This document shows, piece by piece, positions 1-8,939 of a DNA stretch of 64,000 nucleotides (its first letter is position 1; each line of letters starts with the position of its first letter). The stretch spans positions 5,902,001 through 5,966,000 of the forward strand of contig NZ_CP071091.1 in the NCBI RefSeq assembly GCF_017301635.1. The letters are read 5' to 3'. The notes under the pieces are model-generated. The model made no database searches. It worked only from the letters and a program-made list of their open reading frames with translations, and had not been told where the DNA came from. The position numbers were made by a program, and so were the translations under genes. Source of the stretch: Myxococcus landrumus (lineage in GTDB: Bacteria > Myxococcota > Myxococcia > Myxococcales > Myxococcaceae).

Positions 1-168
1 GAGGAGGGATACTCCCGGGCTCCCACAGCCCGGAGCCCTTCTCCTAAGCAGCCGTCATGCCAAATCCGTAACTAGCGGATTTCCCTCAGAATACTCCAGA
101 AAATCACGACATCCTCGGAGCACCAAGACTCCAGGCTCCGCGTCGGAATCGTAAAGTCTCCTGCCATT

Positions 169-194
169 CTGAAACACGTGCCGTGATGTTTCAG
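169..194. repeat. Inverted repeat CTGAAACA-N10-TGTTTCAG
   Basis: A perfect 8-bp inverted repeat: CTGAAACA at 169-176 and TGTTTCAG at 187-194, separated by 10 bases. The half-site spacing of 18 bp centre to centre would suit a dimeric regulator, but it could also form a weak hairpin. The same word recurs at about 223-230 and 283-290. Confidence 0.5.
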
Positions 195-212
195 TGACTT
201 ACGAACATGTCT

Positions 213-241
213 CGGGGACGTCCTGAAACAGGACACCCCCG
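213..241. terminator. Hairpin after the leftward lipoprotein gene
   Basis: A 13-bp stem with two internal mismatches and a three-base AAA loop; the inner six pairs (GTCCTG/CAGGAC) are perfect and the outer five are GC-rich. It lies 28 bp beyond the stop codon of the leftward gene ending at 269. There is no clear T-run, so a role as intrinsic terminator is likely but not proven. Confidence 0.45.
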
Positions 242-268
242 TCGCAAACTGTCGCGGGTCAGGCCGGA

Positions 269-2044
269 CTACAGGCCCAGCAGTGTTTCAGGGCGGTTGA
301 GGCCGCGGGCCCGGGCCAGGGGCTGGAGGATGTCGGGCGGGGGCGCGTCGGCGGTGAGCAGCAGCGCGCGCACGGCGGTCTCCACCACGTCCTCCGCACC
401 CGGGCGCACCATGCCTCGGCGGGCGTCCTCCACGCGCTTGCCCCGGTACTCGTCGAAGCGCTCCTTCACGCGGCGAGCCAGGTCGGCGACGGCCTTGTCC
501 CCCACCTCCACGCGAAGCTCCAGCTCGTTGCGAAGCTGCACCGGGTCCGCCAGCACGCCGTACCTGTCGTAGCCCTTGTGGGCCAGGTCCTCGTGCGTCG
601 CCGCGAAGTCCTCCGTGCGCGGCGCGGGGACCTGCGACTTGAGGAGGTCTCGCATCACCGCGGTGACGGAGGCCGTCACGGTGAGGCGGTGGAGCTGCAC
701 GTCGTAGACGAAGTCCGAATACATGGGCTCCTCCACGGTGACGGGCTCACGGAAGACGGTGTCGCGGTGGCGCCGCACGTCCACGCGCTGCGTCTCCGAG
801 CGCTCCAGCGCGGCCTCCAACTGCTTCTCCTTCTCCTTCACCGCGAACACCTTCTGCGTCAGCAACTGCTCCTCCTTGGCGCACAGCCCGCTGGCGCACC
901 GCGCGGGGCTGCAGTCGCTGGGGAGCTGGCCGGGGCTCTTCGCATCCATCGCGGCCTCGCCACACTCCCGCAGCGCGTCCAGGCACTCGCGGCGCTCGCG
1001 GTCCCGACAGCGCTCGGCGCCCTCGCGCAGCGTGGTCAGCTCCCCCTGGAACCGCAGGTACTCGCGCAGGGCCGCGGCCTGCTTGCGGTCCACCTCCTCC
1101 TGCTGACGCTCGGCCTGCAGGAGCTTCGTCTCGAAGCCGGAGCGGCGGGGGTTGGGCACGGACATCTTCCCCGCGAGGTAGCGGTGCGAGCGCTGCGCCT
1201 CCTCCATCGCCTTGAGGGGCAGCACCCGCTCCAGCGACAGGTCCAGCTTCACGCCCTCGCGGCCCTCCGGGGCCTCCGTGACGACGCGCAGGGGAAGCTG
1301 CGTGGGGAGCACCGACGCCAGCCGTCCCGCGCCCAGCCGCTGCGCCACGTCCGGCGCGCCCGCATGGTCCTCCACGGGCGTGGCCACCACGAGGAAGGCC
1401 ACCTCGTCGCGCAGCCTCGCGCGCACCACCTCCGCCCGCTCCCGCGCCGCGGTGGCACCCACGCGCTCCTGGTCCGCGCGCACGTAGGCCACCAGCGCGT
1501 TGCCCAGCTTGCCCGCCTTCTCCAGCCCGTCGCCCGTCGTGAACCAGCGCTTCGCCCACGCCACCTGCACCGCGTCCACGCCCTTCTTCGCGCCCGCATG
1601 GTCCGGCGCCACCGCCAGCACCGCGTCCAGCTCCGCGCGCGCCTCCTGGAGCTTGTCGTCCTTGAGCGCCGCCAGACCCACCGCCACGCGCTCATCCATC
1701 GTCGTGCCCAGCAGCTCTCGCGCCACGGCGTTGTCCGCGTCCAGCTCCAAGGCCCGCACCAGCCGCTTCATGGTGCCATCCAGGTCCCCGGAGACACGCA
1801 CGCTCCGCGCCTCCTCCAGCACCACCTGGCTCCACGCCTTGCGCACCTCGCGCAGCTTCACGGTGACTTCGGACGCCTCCGGGTCCGCGGCCAGCGCGCG
1901 CAGGTACGCCGCCTCCGCGTCCGCCCACTTCTGCTGCTCGCTGGCGGCGTCTCCCTCCTTCACCGCTCGCGAGAAGGCCGAACAGGCCGTCAGGGCAAGC
2001 AGCGAAGCCAGGGCCAGCGCACCAAGCGCGCCACGAGGATTCAC
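269..2044 (-). CDS. TPR-repeat lipoprotein of unknown function
   Basis: Predicted outer-membrane or periplasmic lipoprotein of about 591 residues. From the GTG chosen here the N-terminus is a short basic segment, a hydrophobic core and the lipobox LTAC. The frame stays open upstream to 2140 with an ATG near 2091, but that would put a proline-rich tail before the signal peptide. After the lipid anchor come TPR-like helical pairs (about residues 10-200, motifs such as A-x-A-A-Y-x-R-A-L), a mixed central region, then a coiled-coil stretch rich in Glu, Arg and Lys with a Cys-rich insert (C-R-D-R-E-R-R-E-C). TPR lipoproteins usually scaffold envelope complexes. No enzymatic motif is visible. A hairpin follows the stop codon. 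Confidence 0.8.
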   Translation of the reverse strand: MNPRGALGALALASLLALTACSAFSRAVKEGDAASEQQKWADAEAAYLRALAADPEASEVTVKLREVRKAWSQVVLEEARSVRVSGDLDGTMKRLVRALELDADNAVARELLGTTMDERVAVGLAALKDDKLQEARAELDAVLAVAPDHAGAKKGVDAVQVAWAKRWFTTGDGLEKAGKLGNALVAYVRADQERVGATAARERAEVVRARLRDEVAFLVVATPVEDHAGAPDVAQRLGAGRLASVLPTQLPLRVVTEAPEGREGVKLDLSLERVLPLKAMEEAQRSHRYLAGKMSVPNPRRSGFETKLLQAERQQEEVDRKQAAALREYLRFQGELTTLREGAERCRDRERRECLDALRECGEAAMDAKSPGQLPSDCSPARCASGLCAKEEQLLTQKVFAVKEKEKQLEAALERSETQRVDVRRHRDTVFREPVTVEEPMYSDFVYDVQLHRLTVTASVTAVMRDLLKSQVPAPRTEDFAATHEDLAHKGYDRYGVLADPVQLRNELELRVEVGDKAVADLARRVKERFDEYRGKRVEDARRGMVRPGAEDVVETAVRALLLTADAPPPDILQPLARARGLNRPETLLGL

Positions 2045-2361
2045 GAAAGCGGGACGAGAAGGGGGACGAGGGGGGGTGAACACGCCTCCCATCTTCGGGA
2101 AAAAGACCCAGCGGGTGAAGTGTTCACATGGCCGACACACCCGCCCCCGCTCCCAAGGCCCCTGCAGGCCAGGGAGGTACTCCCGGGGGTGACCGGCGGC
2201 TTGCCCCTCGGGCGGCCCCGGGGGCGCTCGATGCGAGGACCCGTCGCCGTCCTTATGAGGTCCACCGCGTGTCCTGGGTCCGTTGGGCCCGCACGGGAAT
2301 GACGCATCGCAACAGCCGGTAGACGACTCAACGCACCCTGGAGGGGGGCAAGAGAGACATC
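2045..2361. promoter_or_regulatory. Divergent promoter region
   Basis: 317 bp between the leftward lipoprotein gene and the rightward 78-residue protein. It must hold the promoters of both. No clear -35/-10 pair or operator dyad could be singled out. A Shine-Dalgarno-like GGAGG sits at about 2340, ahead of the ATG at 2362. Confidence 0.4.
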
Positions 2362-2598
2362 ATGTCCTGTCCACAACCACGTCCCACGGAATTCCGCCTG
2401 CCCATGCGCGCGGAGTCCTTCAGCGTCGAGGAACACCGCAACGTGCACTGCCGCTTCTACGCGGGCTGCATCGACGAGGCGGTGCGCGAGGACTGGGACA
2501 GCTTCACCTGCGCCAAGTGCCCGCTGTTCCAGCAGGACGCGGCGCCGGGCGCGGACCAGTACGCCTTCAACCAGCCCGCGGACCCGGGCAGGCCCTAG
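2362..2598 (+). CDS. Small four-cysteine protein, unknown function
   Basis: 78-residue soluble protein with a strong GGAGG upstream of its ATG. Four cysteines are arranged in two pairs, C30-x5-C36 and C50-x2-C53 (C-A-K-C), which could bind zinc or another metal. A fifth Cys is at residue 3. There is no signal peptide or membrane segment. The C-terminal 20 residues are low complexity. It is a single-gene unit between divergent neighbours. I do not recognise the family; the codon pattern and ribosome site support a real gene. Confidence 0.7.
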   Translation: MSCPQPRPTEFRLPMRAESFSVEEHRNVHCRFYAGCIDEAVREDWDSFTCAKCPLFQQDAAPGADQYAFNQPADPGRP

Positions 2599-2758
2599 CC
2601 TGGCCCACCGGGCTCCCTGCCTCCGGACGGGGAGCCCGCGCATGGGAAGTCCGGGACGAAGCGCGGGGGACTTCCGGGTTCTTGCCCCACGGTGGCGACA
2701 AGGGAGCCCGGACCCGCGCGCCGCCCGTGACTTCCTTCCGGACTCGTGAGCCCCCCGC

Positions 2759-3166
2759 ATGTCCCAGCGTCCCGTCGTCGTCCTCGCGGAGGATGACGCC
2801 CTGCTTCGAGAGATGGTGGCGGAGGCCATCGAGCAGGAGGGCTACCGCGTCGTCGCGTGCGACAACGGCTTCGGCGCCCTGAAGGCCTTCTTCACCGAGC
2901 CTCGCGTGGACGTGCTGGTGCTCGACTGGCTCCTGCCCGACATCGAGGGCCAGGACCTCATCCGGATGCTGCACGCGCAGCGCGGGCTGTCGGAGCTGCC
3001 CGTGGTGCTCACCACCGGACTGGAGCGCGAGCTGCCCGTCTTCGAGGGCGCGGTGTGCCTGTTGCGCAAGCCCTTCGCCGCGGACGAGCTGTCGCGAATC
3101 CTCCACCGGCTCACCCAGTCGACCCCGCCCGTGGCGTACGCGGCCCGGAGCCCCGCTCCCTTCTGA
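2759..3166 (+). CDS. Single-domain response regulator (CheY-like)
   Basis: 135-residue protein made almost entirely of a receiver domain. The acidic pocket (E11, D12, D13), phospho-acceptor D56 in V-L-V-L-D-W, the conserved Thr pair T85/T86 and K104 in R-K-P-F are all present, so it should be phosphorylatable. No output domain follows, only about 20 residues rich in Pro and Ala. Such stand-alone receivers relay phosphate or act by protein contact; myxobacteria encode many. The kinase operon 1.2 kb away on the other strand is a possible but unproven partner. Confidence 0.92.
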   Translation: MSQRPVVVLAEDDALLREMVAEAIEQEGYRVVACDNGFGALKAFFTEPRVDVLVLDWLLPDIEGQDLIRMLHAQRGLSELPVVLTTGLERELPVFEGAVCLLRKPFAADELSRILHRLTQSTPPVAYAARSPAPF

Positions 3167-3242
3167 CACCGCTTCCGCGCCGGACCCGGACGCCCCATCT
3201 TGTGACGAGCGACCCGGCGCCCCTTGGGGCGGGTCCCTCTTC

Positions 3243-4031
3243 ATGCGAGAGCACCGCGTCACCACGTGGCTGGAGCTCCAGGACGCGCTGTTCGCGGGCT
3301 CCTGGAACGAGCAGTTGGGGCGTCACCGCTCCAGCTTCGTCTTCCGGGGCATGCCCTTCGTCGAGCATGACCTGTCCACCGCGCTCAACCGGCAGGGCAT
3401 GTTCATCCGCCAGGAGCGGGACTTGCTTCGCGCCTTCCGCAAGTACGCGCGAGGCACCACGCACGAACCCCTGGACTCCGTCTGGGACTGGCTGGCCCTG
3501 GCCCAGCACCACGGCCTGCCCACGCGCATGCTCGACTGGACCTTCAGCCCCTACGTCGCGCTGCACTTCCTCACCGAGGACGCGGAGCTGAGGGGGAAGG
3601 ACGGCGTGGTGTGGTGCGTGGACTACCGCGAGACCAATCGCCTGCTCCCCCGTCCGCTCAAGGCGCTGCTGCGGCGCGAGGGCGCGGATGTCTTCACCGG
3701 GGACATGCTGGCGGAGGTGGCCAGCGCCATTCCGGAGCTGGACCGGCTGACGGACCACCCCTTCGTCCTCTTCTTCGAGCCGCCCTCGCTGGACGCGCGC
3801 ATCATCAACCAGTTCGCGCTCTTCTCGGTGATGAACGGACCGGAGCTGCGCCTGGACACGTTCCTGGCAAAGCGGAAGCAGGGCGTGCGCCGGCTCATCA
3901 TCCCCGCCGCCCTCAAGTGGGAGGTGCGCGACAAGCTGGACCAGGCCAACGTCACCGAGCGCGTGCTCTTCCCCGGGCTGGACGGACTGAGCCGCTGGCT
4001 GCGCCGCTACTACAGCCCGCGGCCCCTCTGA
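3243..4031 (+). CDS. FRG-domain protein
   Basis: 262-residue protein matching the FRG domain family (named for its Phe-Arg-Gly motif). The motif is seen at F34-R35-G36, and the second hallmark, Q-H-H-G-L-P-T-R-x-L-D-W, spans about residues 88-99, followed by S-P-x-V-A-L-H-F. FRG proteins are widespread, often near phage-defence genes or prophages; the biochemical activity is not firmly established. Here it stands alone, 76 bp after the response regulator, with host-like codon use, so it does not look recently acquired. The ATG is preceded by a GC-rich leader without a clear Shine-Dalgarno. Confidence 0.85.
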   Translation: MREHRVTTWLELQDALFAGSWNEQLGRHRSSFVFRGMPFVEHDLSTALNRQGMFIRQERDLLRAFRKYARGTTHEPLDSVWDWLALAQHHGLPTRMLDWTFSPYVALHFLTEDAELRGKDGVVWCVDYRETNRLLPRPLKALLRREGADVFTGDMLAEVASAIPELDRLTDHPFVLFFEPPSLDARIINQFALFSVMNGPELRLDTFLAKRKQGVRRLIIPAALKWEVRDKLDQANVTERVLFPGLDGLSRWLRRYYSPRPL

Positions 4032-4040
4032 GGCGCGCCG

Positions 4041-4259
4041 TCACGCGGGCGTGGGCACGTGCGGCCCGGGAGGCCCGCGCGGGACATCATCGCGGCCCTT
4101 CATCGGGACGTCGTCCAGGAGGCTCTTGCGCTGCTCCCGCTCCGTCAGCTCACGGGCCTCGTTGCCCCACTTGTTGGCGGCCGCGCCGAACACGATGACC
4201 AGGAAGATGGCCGCGAGGAAGAGGAGCGTGCCGACAAGTGCGGAACCGATGATGGTCAT
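4041..4259 (-). CDS. Small membrane protein with one transmembrane helix
   Basis: 72-residue protein: a hydrophobic helix at about residues 3-28 (I-I-G-S-A-L-V-G-T-L-L-F-L-A...) followed by a charged cytoplasmic-type tail rich in Glu, Arg and Pro. The ATG at 4259 has AGGTCT about seven bases upstream; a longer in-frame start would add an arginine-rich tail with no homology feel. It converges on the FRG gene, with only 9 bp between stops. Function unknown. Confidence 0.65.
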   Translation of the reverse strand: MTIIGSALVGTLLFLAAIFLVIVFGAAANKWGNEARELTEREQRKSLLDDVPMKGRDDVPRGPPGPHVPTPA

Positions 4260-4409
4260 CGCGAGACCTCGGGCTGGGGCCATCCGACGGGAAGCGGAGG
4301 CTCGATGGAAGACACCCATCGAAGATGAGGTCTCCCTCCGCCGTTCGCGAGGCCACCGCCATGAGCCCGGCCGCCCTGGGGACAATCCACCCCACGGACG
4401 GGCGCTGCC

Positions 4410-5555
4410 TCAGCCGCCTGTCCCCGGGGCGACGTACTGCCGGGGCAGGTGCAGCCAGAAGCACGTCCCCTCCTCGGAGGAGGACGACACGCCCAGCAGG
4501 CCCCCGTGCGCGCGCACGATTTCGTGGGTGATGTAGAGCCCCAGGCCCAGGCCATTGCGTCGCGCGCCACGCAGGTCCTGGGCGCGCACGAAGGGGTCGA
4601 AGATGGAGGTCAGCCGCTCGGCGGGGATGGGCAGGCCCCAGTTGTGGACCTCCACCCGCACGCCGTCCTCCGCGTCCGCCACCGCCACGCGCACGGTGGT
4701 GTCCTCGGGGGAGTACTGCACGGCGTTGCCCACCAGGTTCGACGCCGCCTGCGCGATGCGGTCCGCGTCCCAGTCCCCCCAGCCGTTGCCCATCAGCCGC
4801 AGCTCGAACTGGCGCCGGGGATGCGCCACCTCCAGCTCCTCCACCACCTGCCGCAGCACCTCGTGCAGGTTCATCCGCGCGCGCTCCAGCACGTAGCCCG
4901 CGCCCAGCCGCGTGCGCGTGAAGTCGAGGAGGTCGTTGATCATCCGCGCCATGCGGTCCGCGGAGATGGAGATGCGATTGATGGCCTTGCGCTGCGGCTC
5001 GCTCAAGCCGCCGTGGCGCAAGAGCAGGGACGCGTTGCCGGAGATGGCCTGGAGCGGGTTGCGCAGGTCATGCCCGAGGATACCCAGGAACTGCTCGCGG
5101 AACACCGCCGTGCGCCGCGCGGACTCCTCGCGCTTGAGGCCCTCCTCCACCCGCTTGCGCTCAATCGCATACCGCAGCGCGCGCACCAGCAGCGGGCCCG
5201 ACACCTGGCCCTTCACGAGATAATCCTGCGCGCCCTCGTGGACCGCGCGCACCGCCAGCCGCTCGTCATCCGTCCCGGTGAGCACCACCAGCGGCACCGA
5301 CGGCGCGGCCTGGAGCAGCGGCGGGATGTTGCCCAGCCCGTGCCCGTCCGGCAGCGACAAGTCCAACAGCACCGCGTCCACGCGGCCCTCCTGGCTCACC
5401 ATGCGCACCGCCTCCGCGAGCCGCTCCACATGCAGCACCTCGAAGTGCGTGGTGCCCACCTCGCGCAGCTCCTCCTGGAGCAGCCGCGCATCCCCCGGGT
5501 TGTCCTCCACCAGGAGCAGGCGCAGGGGACGCTCCACCGTGCCAATCTCACTCAT
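4410..5555 (-). CDS. REC-histidine kinase (receiver plus kinase)
   Basis: 381-residue cytoplasmic hybrid with the receiver first. Receiver: acidic E17-D18, phospho-acceptor D65 in V-L-L-D-L-S-L-P-D, Lys in D-Y-L-V-K. A coiled linker (about 125-155) leads to a HisKA domain with H162 in L-G-H-D-L-R-N-P-L, then an HATPase_c domain with N-box (N-L-V-G-N-A-V-Q-Y) and G-L-G-L-G-L-Y. The start codon overlaps the stop codon of the upstream kinase (ATGA, 5552-5555), so the two are translationally coupled. The arrangement suggests phosphate passes from the upstream sensor kinase to this receiver, which then controls the second kinase. The same frame runs open far upstream, but that part is a shadow of the upstream gene. 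Confidence 0.9.
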   Translation of the reverse strand: MSEIGTVERPLRLLLVEDNPGDARLLQEELREVGTTHFEVLHVERLAEAVRMVSQEGRVDAVLLDLSLPDGHGLGNIPPLLQAAPSVPLVVLTGTDDERLAVRAVHEGAQDYLVKGQVSGPLLVRALRYAIERKRVEEGLKREESARRTAVFREQFLGILGHDLRNPLQAISGNASLLLRHGGLSEPQRKAINRISISADRMARMINDLLDFTRTRLGAGYVLERARMNLHEVLRQVVEELEVAHPRRQFELRLMGNGWGDWDADRIAQAASNLVGNAVQYSPEDTTVRVAVADAEDGVRVEVHNWGLPIPAERLTSIFDPFVRAQDLRGARRNGLGLGLYITHEIVRAHGGLLGVSSSSEEGTCFWLHLPRQYVAPGTGG

Positions 5556-8500
5556 GCCGGCGCCTCGCCTTCCCCGGGAGCGATGGGGAGGGTGAACCAG
5601 AACGTGCTCCCCTCGCCCGGACGCGACTCCACGCCGATGCGGCCTCCCAGGCGCTCGACGATTTTCTTGCAGATGGCCAGCCCCAGGCCCGTCCCGGCGA
5701 ACGCCTCGGGGCCATGCAGGCGCTGGAAGATGACGAAGATGCGCTCGGAGTCTTCCGGAGCGATGCCGATGCCCCAGTCCCGCACCGTGAAGCGCGCCTC
5801 GGTGCCATGCACCACCGCCGCCACCTCCACCCTTGGCGGCGCGGCGCCGTGGAACTTGAGCGCGTTGCCGATGAGGTTCTGGAACAACTGCACCAGCTGC
5901 GTCTCGTCCGCCAGCACCACCGGCAGCGGCCCCGCCCGGAAGTCCGCGCCCGACTCGCGCAGCGCCACCTGGAGGTTGGCCTTCGCCCGCTCCAGCGCAT
6001 GGCCCGCGTCCACCGCCCGAGGCTCCCGCCCCTGCGTGCCCACGCGCGAATAGGCGAGCAGGTCCTGGATGAGCCGCTGCATGCGCGCGACGCCATCCAC
6101 CGTGTAGTGGATGAACGTGTCCGCGTCCGCGTCCAGCTTGCCCTGGTAGCGCCGGGCCAGGAGCTGCGTGTAGCCGGCCACCATGCGCAGCGGCTCCTGC
6201 AAGTCGTGCGAGGCCACATAGGCGAACTGCTGAAGCTCCTCGTTGGAGCGGGCCAGCTCCCGCGCGCGCTGCCGCAAGGACTCCTCCGCGCGCCGCCGCT
6301 CCAGGCCCTGCGCCAGCGCGTCCGCGACTGTCGCCAGCGCCGCCACCGCGTCCTCGCCCAGCGGGTTGCGGCTGTAGAGGCCCATGACGCCCACCAACTG
6401 CCCGCGCACCTGCAAGGGAATGCCCGCGAACGAGCGCACGCCCAGCGCCCGCACCCACGTCCTGTCCAGCACGCGAGGGTCATCCTCCAGCGGCTCCACC
6501 CAGACCTGCTCGCGCGTGCGCGCCACCTCCGCCACCAGGCTGGGCCCGTGCATGGACAGGCGCGCCCACTTCTCCCGGGGTGGAGCGGACGGCCCCGCGT
6601 TGCCCACCAGCTCCAGCATCGCCGTGCCTCGCGAGTACAGCCACAGCCGCGCCACCTGGGCCTCCAGGTTGCGCACCAGCGCCTCCGCGCAGCTCTGGAG
6701 GATGTCGCTCACCGAGCCCTCTCGCGCCATCGCGCCGCTCAACTCCGCGCGCAGCGCCTCCAGCCGCCGGGCCCGCTGCTCCCGGTCCAACCGGCGCAGG
6801 CCCTCCTCCACGCGGCGCTGCGCCGTCATGTCCGTGTTCGTCCCCACCCACTCGCGCACCGCGCCGTCCGCGGTGAGCACCGGCACCGCGCGCGACAACG
6901 TGGGCGAGTACGAGCCGTCCGGCCGGAGCATCCGACACTCCACTTCATACGGGCGCACGTCCGTCACCGCGGCACGCCACGCGCGGGCCGCCGCGGCCCG
7001 GTCCTCCGGATGGATGGCGTTCAACCAGCCCTCGCCCCTCCACTCCTCGAAGCTCTGCCCGGTGTACTCACGCCAGGAGGGGCTGTCCTCCACGACGACT
7101 CCGTCCGGAGGCGTCACCCACACCGCCTGCGAGGTGGCTGTCACCAGGGAACGGAAGCGCTCCTCGGCCTGCCGCGCGTCCAGGTACAGCCGCGCGTTGT
7201 CCAGCGCCACCGCGGCCTGCGCCGCCACGCCCTCCACCAACCCCACATGCGCCTCGCGGAAGTGCGCGGGCTCCGAGTGGCCGAAGAACAGCCCGCCCAG
7301 CACCTCCCCGGAGCGACCCTTCACGGGCACGGCGAGGAAGCCGCGCACGGGAGGAAGCCCCGGCGGCCCCTGCATGAGCGAGTCCCGCGTCACGTCGGCA
7401 TACAAGCGCGTCCCCTCACCGCGAAACGTCGGGCCGAACAGGGCCGTGTCGCGCGGCGAGGACAGCGAGGACAACACCTCCGAGGGCGCGCCACTCAGCG
7501 CGTCCAGCCGCTCCTGCTCCCGAGGCCCCGCCTCCCCCCGATTCTCCAGGAAGGCGCCGAACTCCGCGCCGGTGAGCGCCACCGTCTCATCCAGGATGCG
7601 CCGCACGAGCACTCCCGGGTCCAGCTCCGAGGCCAGCGACGCGCCGATGCGCAACAGCGTCTGCGCGGTGCGGCGCTCCTCCTGGCTGCGGCGCAGCGCG
7701 ATTTGCGTCTCGCGGTGCAGTCGCGCGGTGTCCACCGACAGCGCCGCGCGCGACGCGAGCTGCTCGCCCAGCGCCAGGTCCTGCGAGCCGAAGCGCCGTC
7801 CGGACTCGGCCGTCACCAGCATGAGCGTCCCGAGGATGCGGCCCCGCGCCTTCAGCGGCAGCACCATCGACGAGCGCAACCCCAGCTCGCGGAGGATGTG
7901 CAGGTGCTCGGTGCCCCAGGAACCGGCCGACAGGACCTCGTCGGAGATGGACTCCATCAGCACGGGCTTGCCGGTGCGCATGACCTCCACCACGCCATAC
8001 GGGTCATCCGGCTTCGGCGGATAGCGCTCGCGGACCTCCTCCGCCAACCGCACCCGGCTGGGGTCCACATGGGCCACCGCCACCTGACGCGAGCCGCCGC
8101 CCTCCTCCCTCAACTCCACCGAGCACCAGTCCGCCAATTGGGGCACCACCAGCTTCGCCAGCGAAATCAGGGTGCCCTCCAGGTCCAACGCGGACGAGGA
8201 CAGCAGCGCCCCGGCCTCCGCCAGGAAGCGCATGGACTCCGAGGCGCGCTTGGGCTCCTCGATGTCCGTCACGGTGCCAAACCACTGGAGGATGCGGCCG
8301 TCCGCGTCCTTGAGCGGATTGCCCCGGACGAGCATCCAGCGCCACGTCCCATCATGTCGGCGGCAGCGCATCTCCACTTCGTAGAGCTCGCCAGTGCGCA
8401 GCACCTGGGCCCACCGGTCGCTCGCCGCCCCCAGGTCGTCCGGGTGGATGACCCTGCGCCAGCCCTCTCCCACGGACTGCTCCCGGGCCAGGCCCGTGAA

Positions 8501-8626
8501 GGAGTACCAGCGCTGATTGAAATAGAAGTGATGCCCGTCGGGGCGGCTCATCCACACGAGCTGGGGGAGGTTCTCCAGGACCTGCGAGGAGAGCTCTCCC
8601 TGGAACAAGTCCTCGGACAGAGACAT
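5552..8626 (-). CDS. Multisensor histidine kinase (PAS-GAF-GAF-PAS-GAF-HK)
   Basis: About 1024 residues, no membrane segment. Domains in order: PAS (about 15-130, ending F-G-T-V-T-D-I-E), GAF (150-300), GAF (325-475), PAS (485-600, ending V-G-T-N-T-D-M-T), GAF (620-770), phytochrome-type HisKA with the phospho-acceptor His near residue 807 (V-A-S-H-D-L-Q-E-P-L), and HATPase_c with N-box N-L-I-G-N-A-L-K-F, W-G-I-G-I and G-T-G-L-G-L-A-I. All catalytic boxes are intact. The GAF and PAS domains should sense cytosolic small molecules, light or redox through a cofactor; none can be assigned. ATG at 8626 is used; a GTG three codons upstream is an alternative. First gene of a two-gene operon with the REC-kinase. 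Confidence 0.92.
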   Translation of the reverse strand: MSLSEDLFQGELSSQVLENLPQLVWMSRPDGHHFYFNQRWYSFTGLAREQSVGEGWRRVIHPDDLGAASDRWAQVLRTGELYEVEMRCRRHDGTWRWMLVRGNPLKDADGRILQWFGTVTDIEEPKRASESMRFLAEAGALLSSSALDLEGTLISLAKLVVPQLADWCSVELREEGGGSRQVAVAHVDPSRVRLAEEVRERYPPKPDDPYGVVEVMRTGKPVLMESISDEVLSAGSWGTEHLHILRELGLRSSMVLPLKARGRILGTLMLVTAESGRRFGSQDLALGEQLASRAALSVDTARLHRETQIALRRSQEERRTAQTLLRIGASLASELDPGVLVRRILDETVALTGAEFGAFLENRGEAGPREQERLDALSGAPSEVLSSLSSPRDTALFGPTFRGEGTRLYADVTRDSLMQGPPGLPPVRGFLAVPVKGRSGEVLGGLFFGHSEPAHFREAHVGLVEGVAAQAAVALDNARLYLDARQAEERFRSLVTATSQAVWVTPPDGVVVEDSPSWREYTGQSFEEWRGEGWLNAIHPEDRAAAARAWRAAVTDVRPYEVECRMLRPDGSYSPTLSRAVPVLTADGAVREWVGTNTDMTAQRRVEEGLRRLDREQRARRLEALRAELSGAMAREGSVSDILQSCAEALVRNLEAQVARLWLYSRGTAMLELVGNAGPSAPPREKWARLSMHGPSLVAEVARTREQVWVEPLEDDPRVLDRTWVRALGVRSFAGIPLQVRGQLVGVMGLYSRNPLGEDAVAALATVADALAQGLERRRAEESLRQRARELARSNEELQQFAYVASHDLQEPLRMVAGYTQLLARRYQGKLDADADTFIHYTVDGVARMQRLIQDLLAYSRVGTQGREPRAVDAGHALERAKANLQVALRESGADFRAGPLPVVLADETQLVQLFQNLIGNALKFHGAAPPRVEVAAVVHGTEARFTVRDWGIGIAPEDSERIFVIFQRLHGPEAFAGTGLGLAICKKIVERLGGRIGVESRPGEGSTFWFTLPIAPGEGEAPA

Positions 8627-8939
8627 GGAACGCACGTCACCCTATCAACACTCCGCGCGCCTCCACGCATTCGTCTCGGGCCGGCTTTCCACCATCTGAC
8701 AATCGTCCCCTGGGACGGGTCCCTCTCAACCAGGGCCCTGCCGGCAGGCGGGATTCGGAGCGGACCTACGTATTTGCCACGACGTTGCATGAACCACTCG
8801 CCATCGATTCCAGGAAATCGTCGCGACTTCAAATGACAAGCATCGTTTCCACTCCAGTCAGGTCGTCCCTAGAATCTGGGTACATTTGCAAGCGGGTGGC
8901 GTGGGCCGGGGGTGCAGCAAGTGGTGCCCGAGGAGGGCC
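8627..8939. promoter_or_regulatory. Divergent promoter region of kinase and Tad-like operons
   Basis: 313 bp, the 8760-8900 part being less GC-rich than the surroundings, as expected for promoter DNA. It must drive the leftward kinase operon and the rightward TadE/TadG operon. No operator dyad was clear. A strong GAGGAGG precedes the ATG at 8940. Confidence 0.4.

Larger units (their letters stand above)
1..268. other. Intergenic region at window start
   Basis: No convincing gene is visible. The stretch follows the 3' end of the leftward lipoprotein gene and carries two inverted repeats, listed separately, that share the word TGTTTCAG/CTGAAACA. Any gene to the left lies outside the window. 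Confidence 0.6.

Noticed and set aside
578..2302. Long open frame on the plus strand opposite the TPR lipoprotein gene
   Set aside because: Very rich in His, Arg, Leu and Gln with no domain; it is the antisense shadow of a GC-rich gene.
5556..6458. In-frame upstream extension of the REC-kinase gene
   Set aside because: Gly/Ala/Arg-rich translation lying wholly within the upstream kinase in another frame; the coupled ATG at 5555 is the real start.
5714..8836. 1040-codon plus-strand frame opposite the multisensor kinase
   Set aside because: Shadow: His/Arg/Gln-rich, no motif, no ribosome site; the opposite strand encodes clear PAS, GAF and kinase domains.
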